NCBI GenBank assembly: GCA_024256245.1
Contig: JAKLZD010000008.1
Coordinates: 1 to 22,421, forward strand
Length of the DNA stretch: 22,421 bases
Reading direction: 5' to 3'
Source: Candidatus Methylarchaceae archaeon HK01M
Lineage (GTDB): Archaea; Thermoproteota; Nitrososphaeria; Nitrososphaerales; JACAEJ01
This document shows, in pieces, positions 8,143 to 14,815 of the stretch; position 1 is the stretch's first letter; the number at the start of each line of letters is the position of its first letter. A program made the position numbers and the translations under genes. The notes beneath the pieces were generated by a model that saw only the letters and a list, made by a program, of their open reading frames with translations, searched no databases and was not told where the DNA came from.

Positions 8143-8994
8143 TTAAGAGCCTACCCCCCCTATGAGAAAGGCGATCAACCCTATGAGCATGCCGAAGAGG
8201 GAGATGTTCTTTACATGTAGTGCATTAGAAGATGGCGATTTTAGTACCATTATGGATCCATACATGAATATCGCATCGGGGATTATAATCAATATAGCGT
8301 AAACTATACCAACTATGCCCGTAATGATGGGAAGCCAACTAGATACTATAGCCAACATGAACATTAAAGACCCAAAGATGGATGCATATCTTGGACCGTA
8401 AACCCTTGCTATCGACATCACATTCCTAATTTTATCCCCTTCTATATCACAGATTGTCTTGACTACTTCCCTACCAGTAGTAGCCAAGAAGGATATTAGA
8501 GCAAGCCATAACAATAGAAGGTTGTCGGCATGCCCCACAGCCATACCACCATAGATGAAGGGTATTGCCACAGATGCCGCAACCATCATGTTTCCAACCA
8601 ACCCTTTCCTCTTTCCCCAGAAGTTGTACAACCATGCCAGAAATGCAAAGGCCGATGCTATAATAAAATTGTTAAGACTTATCAAGATGGACGAAGCTAT
8701 CCCGAAGATAAGGAGAACTGAAGCTAGGATTAAAGCCGAATTTGGAGGGACCCTTCCACTTGGCAAAGGTCGGTCGGGTCGGTTTACTTTATCCACCTCC
8801 ATATCATAGTAATCATTCATGACCATAGAAAAACTGGATATAAAAAACCCTGTCAAGAAGCCCAAGAGGGAGGGCATCGTAACTATATTAATGGGAGAAA
8901 CCACAGATATGCCCACCATCACTGCAAACCCGACCATGATCGAGTTGATGGGTCTTATAAGATCGATCGTTCCCCTCAAATCGACAGCCTTCAC
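8143..8994 (-). CDS. UbiA-family prenyltransferase, probable digeranylgeranylglyceryl phosphate synthase
   Basis: This enzyme most likely adds the second geranylgeranyl chain to geranylgeranylglyceryl phosphate, forming the archaeal diether lipid core. The 283-residue integral membrane protein has many hydrophobic helices. It carries the two Asp-rich prenyl-diphosphate motifs of UbiA proteins: NDYYDMEVD (60-68), followed by NRPDRPLPSG, and CDIEGDKIRN near residue 188. The start is a GTG at 8994, about 27 bp after the asparagine synthetase-like stop. Other UbiA substrates cannot be excluded by sequence, but the length and motif spelling fit the ether-lipid group that every archaeon needs. It is in operon with rfcL. 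Confidence 0.88.
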   Translation of the reverse strand: MKAVDLRGTIDLIRPINSIMVGFAVMVGISVVSPINIVTMPSLLGFLTGFFISSFSMVMNDYYDMEVDKVNRPDRPLPSGRVPPNSALILASVLLIFGIASSILISLNNFIIASAFAFLAWLYNFWGKRKGLVGNMMVAASVAIPFIYGGMAVGHADNLLLLWLALISFLATTGREVVKTICDIEGDKIRNVMSIARVYGPRYASIFGSLMFMLAIVSSWLPIITGIVGIVYAILIIIPDAIFMYGSIMVLKSPSSNALHVKNISLFGMLIGLIAFLIGGVGS

Positions 8995-9021
8995 TATCTT
9001 AATTCAGATGTAGATTCACTT

Positions 9022-10362
9022 TTAATACTTTGCAACTCTGACGAGCTTCTGCAGGCCTGAGCTATACTGAAAAGCTTTTTTCCTTTTTAGTATTATGTCC
9101 CTTGGAAGACCGGCTTTTATGGCTACCTCCTTTAGAACCAATTTACGTCGATCTTCACCTCTATCTATCTTCAAGCTTAAAGGAAGTGATAGAGCATACC
9201 TAACAAGATCGATATTTGCGTAGGGCAGCCTTACTTCTGCATAAGGCGAAGATGCCTTCTCATCCCTCTCAAAATTGTTCTTATACCCATCGAGAACTCC
9301 TTGCAGGATTGTCTTCTCTGCAGATTCTTCTCCCATCTCTCTTAACACTCTCACATACTTGGCATAGCCTCCAAAAAGTTCATCAGCAAACTGACCTAGG
9401 AAAATGGCCTTATGACCCATCTGTGAGCACTTCTCGGCAGCAAGATTCACGCCCAAGCCTATACTCAACTCCATGGTTCTATCTCTCTCTATCAGGTGTG
9501 TCACCAAGCCTATCCTATTCCTTACTTGCTCAAGATCGATCTGAAGCTCTTCGAGATCCAGGCCAAGGCTTCTCGCCGATTTTTTCACATCCTCCTCATC
9601 CTTAGATCCTCTTGCATATATGGATAGAAGGGTTACCTTCTTGAACTTAGATGTAATCAAGGCTAAAAGCGAGCTATCCAAACCTCCAGAGAAGCCTATA
9701 ACTACACTATCGAGCCCTCTAACCCTTCTTTTAATGGATTCTGAGAGAAGGTTCAATATGGTATCTGAGGCTTCGTTTATATCGACCTTCAAGGGAGATA
9801 CTGGCATGATCTTACTGAAAAGGAAGCTCGCCCCCCTCTTTATAGAAGATTTCTGAATACTGCCTGGATGAACTCTTTCAAAATCCTTGAACCCTGCAGC
9901 CTTAAGGGCTTTGATCTCAGATGCTACGCCGAAAGTACTGAAATCCCTCGCAAGGTATAGTGGCTTGACTCCTAATGGGTCTCGACCGAATATCAACTTA
10001 TCGCCCTTTATCATTACAAAGGTGAAGTCTCCATCCAATTGGGAAAGAAGTTTAGAAACTCTACCCAGTCCTTCTTTTGACACCTCCCCCAATACTTTTG
10101 CAAAGTTGAAGCCTTTAGGATGGTATATTGTGCCGTGAAGAGGCATCTTGTAATCCTTCGATTCGGAGAGGCAGCAACCTATTGCCAAATTCGACCTAAC
10201 TTTATCAAGGGCTGAAATGTCGTATGAAGATCCATCTTCTGTAATTATCTTGTAGCCAGACCAAGCACGATGAGATAGTGATTTAAGGGCAGATATGAGA
10301 CGAGGTATGATATTTTCTTCTCCACAAAGGGCAACTATGCCGTTGATCTGGGCGGGTAGCAA
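9022..10362 (-). CDS. Asparagine synthetase-like protein with inactivated glutaminase site
   Basis: The 446-residue protein has the two-domain layout of AsnB: an N-terminal Ntn glutaminase-like domain (1-170) and a C-terminal ATP-pyrophosphatase synthetase domain. The synthetase part is intact, with the PP-loop SGGLDSS (225-231) and DELFGGY. The glutaminase part keeps the fold signatures DGDFTF and FGRDPLGVKPLY. It has lost the catalytic residue: where AsnB begins M-C-G-I-V, this reads I-N-G-I-V, with Asn7 in place of Cys. The usual HRGPD is HRAWS. The start is a TTG at 10362, and a residual N-terminal extension would also block an N-terminal nucleophile. So it probably uses free ammonia or another amine donor, or amidates a different substrate. 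It heads the ubiA-rfcL operon. Confidence 0.85.
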   Translation of the reverse strand: MLPAQINGIVALCGEENIIPRLISALKSLSHRAWSGYKIITEDGSSYDISALDKVRSNLAIGCCLSESKDYKMPLHGTIYHPKGFNFAKVLGEVSKEGLGRVSKLLSQLDGDFTFVMIKGDKLIFGRDPLGVKPLYLARDFSTFGVASEIKALKAAGFKDFERVHPGSIQKSSIKRGASFLFSKIMPVSPLKVDINEASDTILNLLSESIKRRVRGLDSVVIGFSGGLDSSLLALITSKFKKVTLLSIYARGSKDEEDVKKSARSLGLDLEELQIDLEQVRNRIGLVTHLIERDRTMELSIGLGVNLAAEKCSQMGHKAIFLGQFADELFGGYAKYVRVLREMGEESAEKTILQGVLDGYKNNFERDEKASSPYAEVRLPYANIDLVRYALSLPLSLKIDRGEDRRKLVLKEVAIKAGLPRDIILKRKKAFQYSSGLQKLVRVAKY

Positions 10363-10418
10363 ATCTATATCAGCTTTATGACCCTCTTATATCTAAAAGC
10401 TCTTCTTAATTTTAGTGC

Positions 10419-10481
10419 TCAGTTCGGCTTTCTTATTCGATCTTCTCTTTGATCGCTTTGATTGTCGGAACTTCATCAAAG
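10419..10481 (-). other. Pair of stem-loops between the ncRNA candidate and the AsnB-like gene
   Basis: The minus strand has a perfect 7-bp stem CTTTGAT/ATCAAAG (10475-10481 with 10456-10462, 12-nt loop). It is followed directly by CGATC/GATCG (10451-10455 with 10438-10442, 8-nt loop). A box-C-like TGATGA (10473-10478) and a box-D-like CTGA (10419-10422) flank them, but no internal D'/C' pair is convincing. They may be the 3' extension of the structured RNA, part of the leader of the downstream gene, or a separate small RNA. Confidence 0.35.
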
Positions 10482-10503
10482 TAGACTTAAGGTGGAATAT
10501 TAA

Positions 10504-10669
10504 GAGTTGGGCTAGTCTGAGCCCGAACCTTCTGACTTACTCAGTCGCTCTCCGGCGCTTCTTTGTCTGCCAGTCAGCTTGTCTTTCGACTCGCCTTCTG
10601 GACATCCTCGGATTTGCCGGTTGGCTTCTTTTCAATCAGTCGATTTAAGCCTGCTCCTAGCCCAAACTC
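10504..10669 (-). ncRNA. Structured RNA candidate, class unknown
   Basis: No plausible gene lies here, yet the 166 bp are clearly richer in G+C than the neighbouring intergenic DNA and fold into a closed, branched structure. The ends pair over 12 bp (10657-10669 with 10504-10515, one bulge), and a second GAGC/GCUC helix follows (10653-10656 with 10519-10522). Inside are three arms. One hairpin is GGCUU/AAGCC (10647-10651 with 10623-10627). A CCGGC/GCCGG arm (10616-10620 with 10552-10556) encloses a GAAA-capped helix (10570-10601). A third hairpin is GACU/AGUC (10543-10546 with 10534-10537). The capped helix has two symmetric AA/GA and GA/AA internal loops. Purine-rich loops and the GAAA tetraloop exist only on the minus strand. 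A TTTTTAA box about 24 bp upstream fits a promoter. Confidence 0.6.
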
Positions 10670-10688
10670 TATAAATGTAACTGCTTCC

Positions 10689-10696
10689 TTAAAAAT
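10689..10696 (-). promoter_or_regulatory. TATA-like box for the structured RNA
   Basis: On the minus strand an AATTTTTAAGG stretch lies about 24 bp before the first paired base of the RNA candidate, the right distance for an archaeal promoter. The same AT-rich patch may also serve the divergent gene at 10711. Confidence 0.35.
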
Positions 10697-10710
10697 TATT
10701 TGGTCTGGTG

Positions 10711-11382
10711 ATGTTTACGACAACTGGCAAAACAAGGTATAGAAGGTTTGAAGACGACCTGAATGTTTTGGTAGACAAGCTTTCTAAAGATTTGGATAGC
10801 GATGTGAAAAAGAAGCTCGAAATTTTGAAGAAGAGGCTGATCAAACTATACCATGATAATCTTGTGAAGATCAACCACTCTGTAATGGAGTTGATCTGTG
10901 GGAAGTCTCTTCTCACTCGTGGTTATGATATAGATTTAGAGCGGGGCCTTGACATGGATTTCGTATGTGATATCTTTGCTGAAAAGGGGGAGGGTATCTT
11001 GATAATCGAGGTGGAGACAGGTTACACGCCCCCAGACCATGCACTTGATCCAAGCAGATACAACGAAGCAAGGATTTCAAGTAAGATCGCAAGGTACAGT
11101 TCCTACTCTAACAAGTTTGCCCTCGCAACACCTATCTACAACATCCTTCAGATACCAGAGATATTCAGCAAGCCACCCAGATACCGTAATAATAGAGACG
11201 TGATGAAAGTGAAGAAATTATGTGACATCTACTATACCAGACCACCTATAACCGTGCAGCAGATAAAGGAGGCCCAACTTCAATCTATCTACATCATCGA
11301 TGTAGATAGGACTTCGACAAGGGAGATCGATCCTGAGACATACCAAGATTTGGTATCATCGATAAGATCGACCTTGGCCTAG
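10711..11382 (+). CDS. Hypothetical protein, possible PD-(D/E)XK nuclease-like fold
   Basis: The 223-residue protein starts at ATG 10711; a GTG one codon earlier is possible. The first 55 residues form a Lys-rich probable coiled coil. A compact domain follows: a Glu-bearing helix (MELICGKSLL), GYDIDLERG, then DMDFVCDIF with an Asp near 87, and ILIIEVETG with Glu near 100 and 102. This acid-helix, Asp, strand-ending E-x-E order resembles PD-(D/E)XK nucleases such as Holliday junction resolvases or NucS. The usual Lys is replaced, however, and no homology search was done. The conserved-looking RYNEARISSKIARYS helix follows. It is transcribed away from the structured RNA, about 40 bp apart. Function unknown. 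Confidence 0.75.
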   Translation: MFTTTGKTRYRRFEDDLNVLVDKLSKDLDSDVKKKLEILKKRLIKLYHDNLVKINHSVMELICGKSLLTRGYDIDLERGLDMDFVCDIFAEKGEGILIIEVETGYTPPDHALDPSRYNEARISSKIARYSSYSNKFALATPIYNILQIPEIFSKPPRYRNNRDVMKVKKLCDIYYTRPPITVQQIKEAQLQSIYIIDVDRTSTREIDPETYQDLVSSIRSTLA

Positions 11383-11387
11383 GCAGA

Positions 11388-11405
11388 ATGAATTATGAAA
11401 TTCAT
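11388..11405 (+). terminator. Short inverted repeat after the nuclease-like gene
   Basis: ATGAATT (11388-11394) and AATTCAT (11399-11405) form a perfect 7-bp stem with a 4-nt loop, six bases after the stop codon of the gene at 10711. It may end or protect the transcript. No T tract follows, so the terminator role is weak. Confidence 0.25.
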
Positions 11406-11513
11406 CGGATCATGGAAAGCTTCTGGCAGCATCTAGACTAAAGAATGGTATTGAACAAAAATTAGGCTTAATATTGAGCGTAGATTTAAGTATTCATATA
11501 TAGATAGGAGAAG

Positions 11514-12878
11514 TTAAGATTCTTTTGTCCTTTGAAAGAGATCGGCAACTTTTGCTATTATCTTCTTCGATGCAGAGAAGTGTTTTATAGGATCGAATAA
11601 GCCCCTAACCTCCTCTTTCGTCAAGAGAGAGCTCAGCTCTTCATCTCGAAGGATGGTTTCAGAGTAGGAGATGTTCTCCTTTAAAGCTCTCCCTGCTGCA
11701 TTGTTAAGCAGTCTATGAGCATGAGACCTCGATATGCCCTTTTTTAACAGAATATCCAATATAAACTCTGAGTATATCTGACCTTGAGTTAGATCGATGT
11801 TTAACCTTATCTTATCTGCTCTGACTACGAGACCTCCCATGACCTTGGTCATTGAATTTATGCATTCATCCAGTAGTATGAAGGCTGAAGGGACTATAAT
11901 CCTCTCATTTGCAGAGTTCGATAGATCACGCTCATGCCATAAAGGTATATTCTGAAGAGCAACAGATGGAAGGGCTCTGATGAGCTTGGCAAGGCTGGAC
12001 ACCCTCTCACATTTTATAGGATTTCTTTTCATGGGGACTGCTGAACTGCCTATCTGAGTAGCTCTGAAGGGTTCTGCCACTTCTCTTATCTCTGTGCGCT
12101 GTAGGTTACGAACTTCCGTAGCCATCTTGTCCAGACTCGATACAACCAGTGCTGTGAAGAAGATCACTTCAGCCAAGATGTCTCTAGGGATGACTTGAGT
12201 GGCAGCATCCAAAGGTTTTAAACCTAGTTTCTTGGCTGTAAGAGCTTGCACCTTCAAAGCTTTCTCCCCCATTACAGAGCCAGTTCCAACCACTCCAAGG
12301 GTCTTGCAGACGAGGGCCCTCTCTCTCAATTGGCGCAAGCGTAAAATATGTCGGTTCATTTCGGAAGCCCAAACAGCGAATTTCAGACCAAAGGAGATTA
12401 TACTTGTATGCTGGCCATGAGTCCTACCCACAGCTGGTAGATCTTGATATTCTAATGCCTTCCCACATAAAATCTCTGTAAAGGAGATAATCTTACCCTC
12501 CATTATCTCCATAGATCTCTTCAACTGTAAGGATAGAGATGTATCAAGAACATCGTTGCTCGTAAGCCCATAATGCACCCATGGCTTTGCTTCATCTCCA
12601 CAGACTTCCACTACTGCCTCAACCAAGGATGCCGTCTCATGTTGGGTGATTGATTCTATCTCACGCCACCTTTCGATTGTAATGTATTCAAGGTTTGCCT
12701 TTGATGAAATCTCTATAGCAGCACTTTTAGGGATAAGACCGATCTCTGCTTGAGCCTCTGCGACAGCAGCCTCGACCATGAGTTGATAATTCAAGTAACT
12801 CTCCTCTTCGAATACTTCCCTCATCTCTTTGCTACCATATCTCTCAGGTACAGGAAGAGTACTCCTCTCAGATGTCAT
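11514..12878 (-). CDS. purB: Adenylosuccinate lyase
   Basis: PurB cleaves SAICAR to AICAR in purine synthesis and adenylosuccinate to AMP. The 454-residue product has the fumarase/aspartase superfamily signatures: HYGLTSNDVLDT, AVGRTHGQHT with the catalytic His, and the flexible signature loop GSSAVPMKRNP with the catalytic Ser. Length is normal. I chose the ATG at 12878 (MTSERSTLPVPERYG) over an upstream start at 12932. Family members begin near this point, and an ATAAAA/TTTTAT box lies about 26 bp upstream, as for a leaderless mRNA. It follows the ATPase F/H genes on the same strand but has its own promoter. Confidence 0.96.
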   Translation of the reverse strand: MTSERSTLPVPERYGSKEMREVFEEESYLNYQLMVEAAVAEAQAEIGLIPKSAAIEISSKANLEYITIERWREIESITQHETASLVEAVVEVCGDEAKPWVHYGLTSNDVLDTSLSLQLKRSMEIMEGKIISFTEILCGKALEYQDLPAVGRTHGQHTSIISFGLKFAVWASEMNRHILRLRQLRERALVCKTLGVVGTGSVMGEKALKVQALTAKKLGLKPLDAATQVIPRDILAEVIFFTALVVSSLDKMATEVRNLQRTEIREVAEPFRATQIGSSAVPMKRNPIKCERVSSLAKLIRALPSVALQNIPLWHERDLSNSANERIIVPSAFILLDECINSMTKVMGGLVVRADKIRLNIDLTQGQIYSEFILDILLKKGISRSHAHRLLNNAAGRALKENISYSETILRDEELSSLLTKEEVRGLFDPIKHFSASKKIIAKVADLFQRTKES

Positions 12879-12901
12879 AAGAACTATCTTCAATATCAAC
12901 G

Positions 12902-12907
12902 ATAAAA
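12902..12907 (-). promoter_or_regulatory. TATA-like box of purB
   Basis: TTTTAT on the minus strand is centred about 26 bp upstream of the ATG at 12878, supporting that start and a leaderless transcript. Confidence 0.45.
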
Positions 12908-12987
12908 GTTGATCGCTGTGAACGATGATCAAGGTCGGTTAAAATATTCTTCGATTTCGTCATAGCCCAATTTCCTTCTTGAGTAAG

Positions 12988-13062
12988 AGTAGGTGGTGAT
13001 TTAAGGAGTGTCGGCGGTGAGGCGGTGCACCTATGCCAATATATAACTATGCGTTCCACCCA
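12988..13062. other. GC-rich island between atpF and purB
   Basis: The 200-bp gap between the ATPase F gene and purB contains a G-rich patch on the plus strand. It has GGTGGTGA, then GGCGGTGA immediately followed by GGCGGTGC (13013-13028), then the self-complementary GGTGCACC. CTATGC occurs twice, 16 bp apart. GGTGG and CCACC near the ends could pair. It has no convincing reading frame and stands out against the AT-rich spacers here. It may be a small structured RNA or a transcript-end structure. Confidence 0.3.
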
Positions 13063-13079
13063 GAGATACTATATCGATT

Positions 13080-13379
13080 TTAAGCCATCTTCAACATCGA
13101 CTTGAGCAGGTCCCTATATTCGATCTTTTCTAAAGAACTGCCAGGGGCAGGTATTTCGTATATCAAAGGGACAGCCTGTTTTGTCCTTATATCTATAAGT
13201 TTACTACGAATAGGTCTTCCTACATCATCGCTGACCAAGATCAATCCTACTCTTTTGTCCTGCATCATCCTCATGATCTCCTTTAAGGCTTCTTCAGGGG
13301 TTTTGACATCTATTCCAGCAACGCCAGACAACCTGAAATCTGTTACAAAGCTCGTCTTGCCTACAGCTACTACACGCAT
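13080..13379 (-). CDS. atpF: A-type (V/A) ATP synthase subunit F
   Basis: Subunit F is a small Rossmann-like protein of the central rotor stalk of the archaeal A1Ao ATP synthase. The product from ATG 13379 is 99 residues, beginning MRVVAVGKTSFVTDFRLSGV. It has the family's D-F-x-L-x-G-V start, the GLILVSDDVG strand-turn and the late VPLIYEIPAPGS. A longer reading from 13406 adds nine residues with no family match. It lies 99 bp after subunit H. The catalytic A and B subunits and the rest of the complex are not in the window. Confidence 0.9.
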   Translation of the reverse strand: MRVVAVGKTSFVTDFRLSGVAGIDVKTPEEALKEIMRMMQDKRVGLILVSDDVGRPIRSKLIDIRTKQAVPLIYEIPAPGSSLEKIEYRDLLKSMLKMA

Positions 13380-13478
13380 TCTTGCCCATCGATTGGCATA
13401 CATCATAATTTATAAGCCTTCTTCCAAATCGTGGAATAGGTTTAGGGAGATGAGATTATTTGTTCGATGAACTGTCGA

Positions 13479-13814
13479 CTATTCGCCGAGCAAGGTCTTT
13501 AAAACCATCTCTACTGCTTTATCGTAAACGTCTTTTATCTTAGCCTTTAGCTCTTCGATCTCTTCATTGCCTTTGGCCAAGATCTTTTCTGCCTCCTTCT
13601 CAGCCTCAGTCTTTATTTTGGCCAATTCTTCTTCTGCCTTCTTTTTAGCTTCTTCCAAAACTTCGCTCCTCGACTTTCCAGCCTCTTTTTGCGCTAAGGA
13701 TATAAGTTCATTTTTTGTCTCCTTGATCTTTGCCTTCGTCTCATCCAGTTCGTTCTCCATTTCGTACAATGGTACCATTATATCTTTAATTTTAGGACTT
13801 GTCTGTTTGCTCAA
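13479..13814 (-). CDS. A-type ATP synthase subunit H (peripheral stalk)
   Basis: The 111-residue product is almost entirely a charged coiled coil rich in Glu, Lys and Ala (E-A-K-K-K-A-E-E-E-like repeats, 25-95), with a short hydrophobic C-terminus. This is the profile of the H subunit, also called the G/AhaH subunit, that pairs with subunit E as the peripheral stator stalk of archaeal ATP synthases. The neighbouring subunit F gene supports the call. Coiled coils of this kind are weak evidence alone, so family identity depends partly on context. It is upstream of subunit F on the same strand. Confidence 0.82.
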   Translation of the reverse strand: MSKQTSPKIKDIMVPLYEMENELDETKAKIKETKNELISLAQKEAGKSRSEVLEEAKKKAEEELAKIKTEAEKEAEKILAKGNEEIEELKAKIKDVYDKAVEMVLKTLLGE

Positions 13815-14289
13815 AACACCACTGAGTCCAGCATAATGGGTTATTAAATTTTCTCAATCTTATTTCTGTTAATTTGAGGGACATAGTTTAAGTCTCTTTC
13901 GAGATTTTATCAAAATTTTTTAAAATGATTTCAACTCAAAGGAAAAAATCATACTCTACCTTCAAGACCTTGAACAAAGGAAAGAATTACTTAACACAAT
14001 AGGTCTTAAAAAGTAAGCCAAGTTCTTGGTATACAGATTTTAATTCAATGTATCTTGGATGGCATGATATTCGATATGAAAGTAGATAATCGCTGCTAAA
14101 TCTTTACCTCTGATACTTGACTTTCTTATGATACGATCAAAAAGGTTCTTTTTCCCTTCAAGATAAGCCCATATAAATTTTCGGCTCATCTATATTCAAT
14201 TTCTTCTATTGATTTTCTTATCTTTGTTTTAACTATATTACGTATTTGTGTAAGGGATGCTTATAGAAATTTAGTTGTTATGTGGTCAT
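13815..14289. other. AT-rich intergenic region
   Basis: About 475 bp lie between the divergent ATPase H gene and the regulator at 14351. They are AT-rich, with no tRNA, repeat array or large ORF. The only coding candidate is the 49-codon minus-strand frame at 14040-14189, listed separately. Confidence 0.6.
14040..14189 (-). CDS. Possible small ORF, unknown
   Basis: An ATG at 14189 opens a 49-codon frame, MSRKFIWAYLEGKKNLFDR and on to IQDTLN, stopping at TAA 14040. Composition is protein-like (aromatic residues, LAAIIYFHIEYH) and mildly basic. There is no clear Shine-Dalgarno or well-placed TATA box. I recognise no family; it could be a gene fragment or chance. Confidence 0.25.
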   Translation of the reverse strand: MSRKFIWAYLEGKKNLFDRIIRKSSIRGKDLAAIIYFHIEYHAIQDTLN

Positions 14290-14309
14290 GTTCCTTAATT
14301 TAAGGGAAC
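14290..14309. promoter_or_regulatory. Inverted repeat upstream of the regulator promoter
   Basis: GTTCCTTAA (14290-14298), one T, then TTAAGGGAAC (14300-14309) form an inverted repeat with a single extra G. It lies directly upstream of the TATA box of the winged-helix gene at 14351, a usual place for an archaeal operator. Autoregulation by that protein is an inference. Confidence 0.4.
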
Positions 14310-14317
14310 CTAAATAG

Positions 14318-14327
14318 TATATATTTA
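14318..14327 (+). promoter_or_regulatory. TATA box of the regulator at 14351
   Basis: TATATATTTA is centred about 28 bp upstream of the ATG at 14351, consistent with a leaderless or near-leaderless transcript. Confidence 0.5.
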
Positions 14328-14350
14328 ATAACTTCTCAATCGAATTAGCT

Positions 14351-14677
14351 ATGGTAGGGCATATGCCAGGAAAGAGAATAAAACTGTTCAAGCAAGAGGT
14401 ATCCATCCTCTACTCCCTATTCTATCGAGGAGGAAGGGCTAAGATGTCCCGCTTGATGGCAGACACCAATATGTGCACCGCTATGTTCTACAACTATGCT
14501 GACCTACTTGTTGAAAAAGGGTTTGTCGAAAAAGGACAACTAAAGACTACTAAAGCCAAAAATGATGAACTTCTGTTCGCCGAATATAGGTTGACCCCAA
14601 AAGGCAAGAGAAAGATCAAGAGGATGATAAAGAGGCATTCACCAGAGCTGATCTTTGCTATCATGAACCAAGAATAA
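14351..14677 (+). CDS. Winged-helix DNA-binding protein
   Basis: This basic protein has 108 residues. Residues 15-50 form a helix-turn-helix (SILYSLFYRGGRAKMSRLM, then NMCTAMFYNYADLLVEKGFV), and residues 55-85 form a wing (EYRLTPKGKRKIKRMIKRH). This is the pattern of MarR/PadR-like archaeal transcription factors. No effector domain is present, so it probably works as a dimer through the terminal helices. Its promoter carries a strong TATA box preceded by an inverted repeat that could be its own operator. An ATG five codons in (MPGKRIK) is a possible alternative start, but the TATA spacing favours 14351. Targets unknown. Confidence 0.75.
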   Translation: MVGHMPGKRIKLFKQEVSILYSLFYRGGRAKMSRLMADTNMCTAMFYNYADLLVEKGFVEKGQLKTTKAKNDELLFAEYRLTPKGKRKIKRMIKRHSPELIFAIMNQE

Positions 14678-14764
14678 GAGAGAGAATAGTCTTTTTTGAA
14701 CTTCTCCAAGACATAAATAAGTTGAATTACATCTTCACTTTATCTCTGATCCCCGGTATGAAAA

Positions 14765-14772
14765 TTTTTAAA
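14765..14772 (+). promoter_or_regulatory. TATA box of the L10e gene
   Basis: TTTTTAAA lies about 47 bp upstream of the L10e ATG, placing the transcript start about 20 bases before the codon. A GTGAGGAAG ribosome-binding stretch (14807-14814) fits in that leader. Confidence 0.4.
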
Positions 14773-14815
14773 CTAAACTTAATTAGCTCCTTAACTTAAT
14801 GTATAGTGAGGAAGA

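Noticed and set aside
9216..9605. 129-codon plus-strand ORF inside the asparagine synthetase-like gene
   Set aside because: Antisense shadow of a clear gene with all synthetase motifs; low-complexity Ser/Leu composition and no family features.
10419..10478. C/D box guide RNA
   Set aside because: TGATGA and CTGA are present at reasonable ends, but no internal D'/C' pair is recognisable and the boxes lie inside strong stems. Not called as a guide RNA.
10504..10669. RNase P RNA or SRP RNA identity for the structured element
   Set aside because: A GAGGAUGUCC stretch and a CCGG near the 3' side vaguely recall RNase P conserved regions, but the long-range P4 pairing and its sequence are absent. 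The SRP helix 8 loop motif is also missing, and 166 nt is short for both.
12868..13059. 63-codon minus-strand ORF upstream of purB
   Set aside because: It overlaps the purB start and promoter in another frame and its composition is not protein-like.
13102..13470. 122-codon plus-strand ORF over ATPase subunit F
   Set aside because: Antisense shadow; the minus-strand frame has the conserved subunit F sequence.
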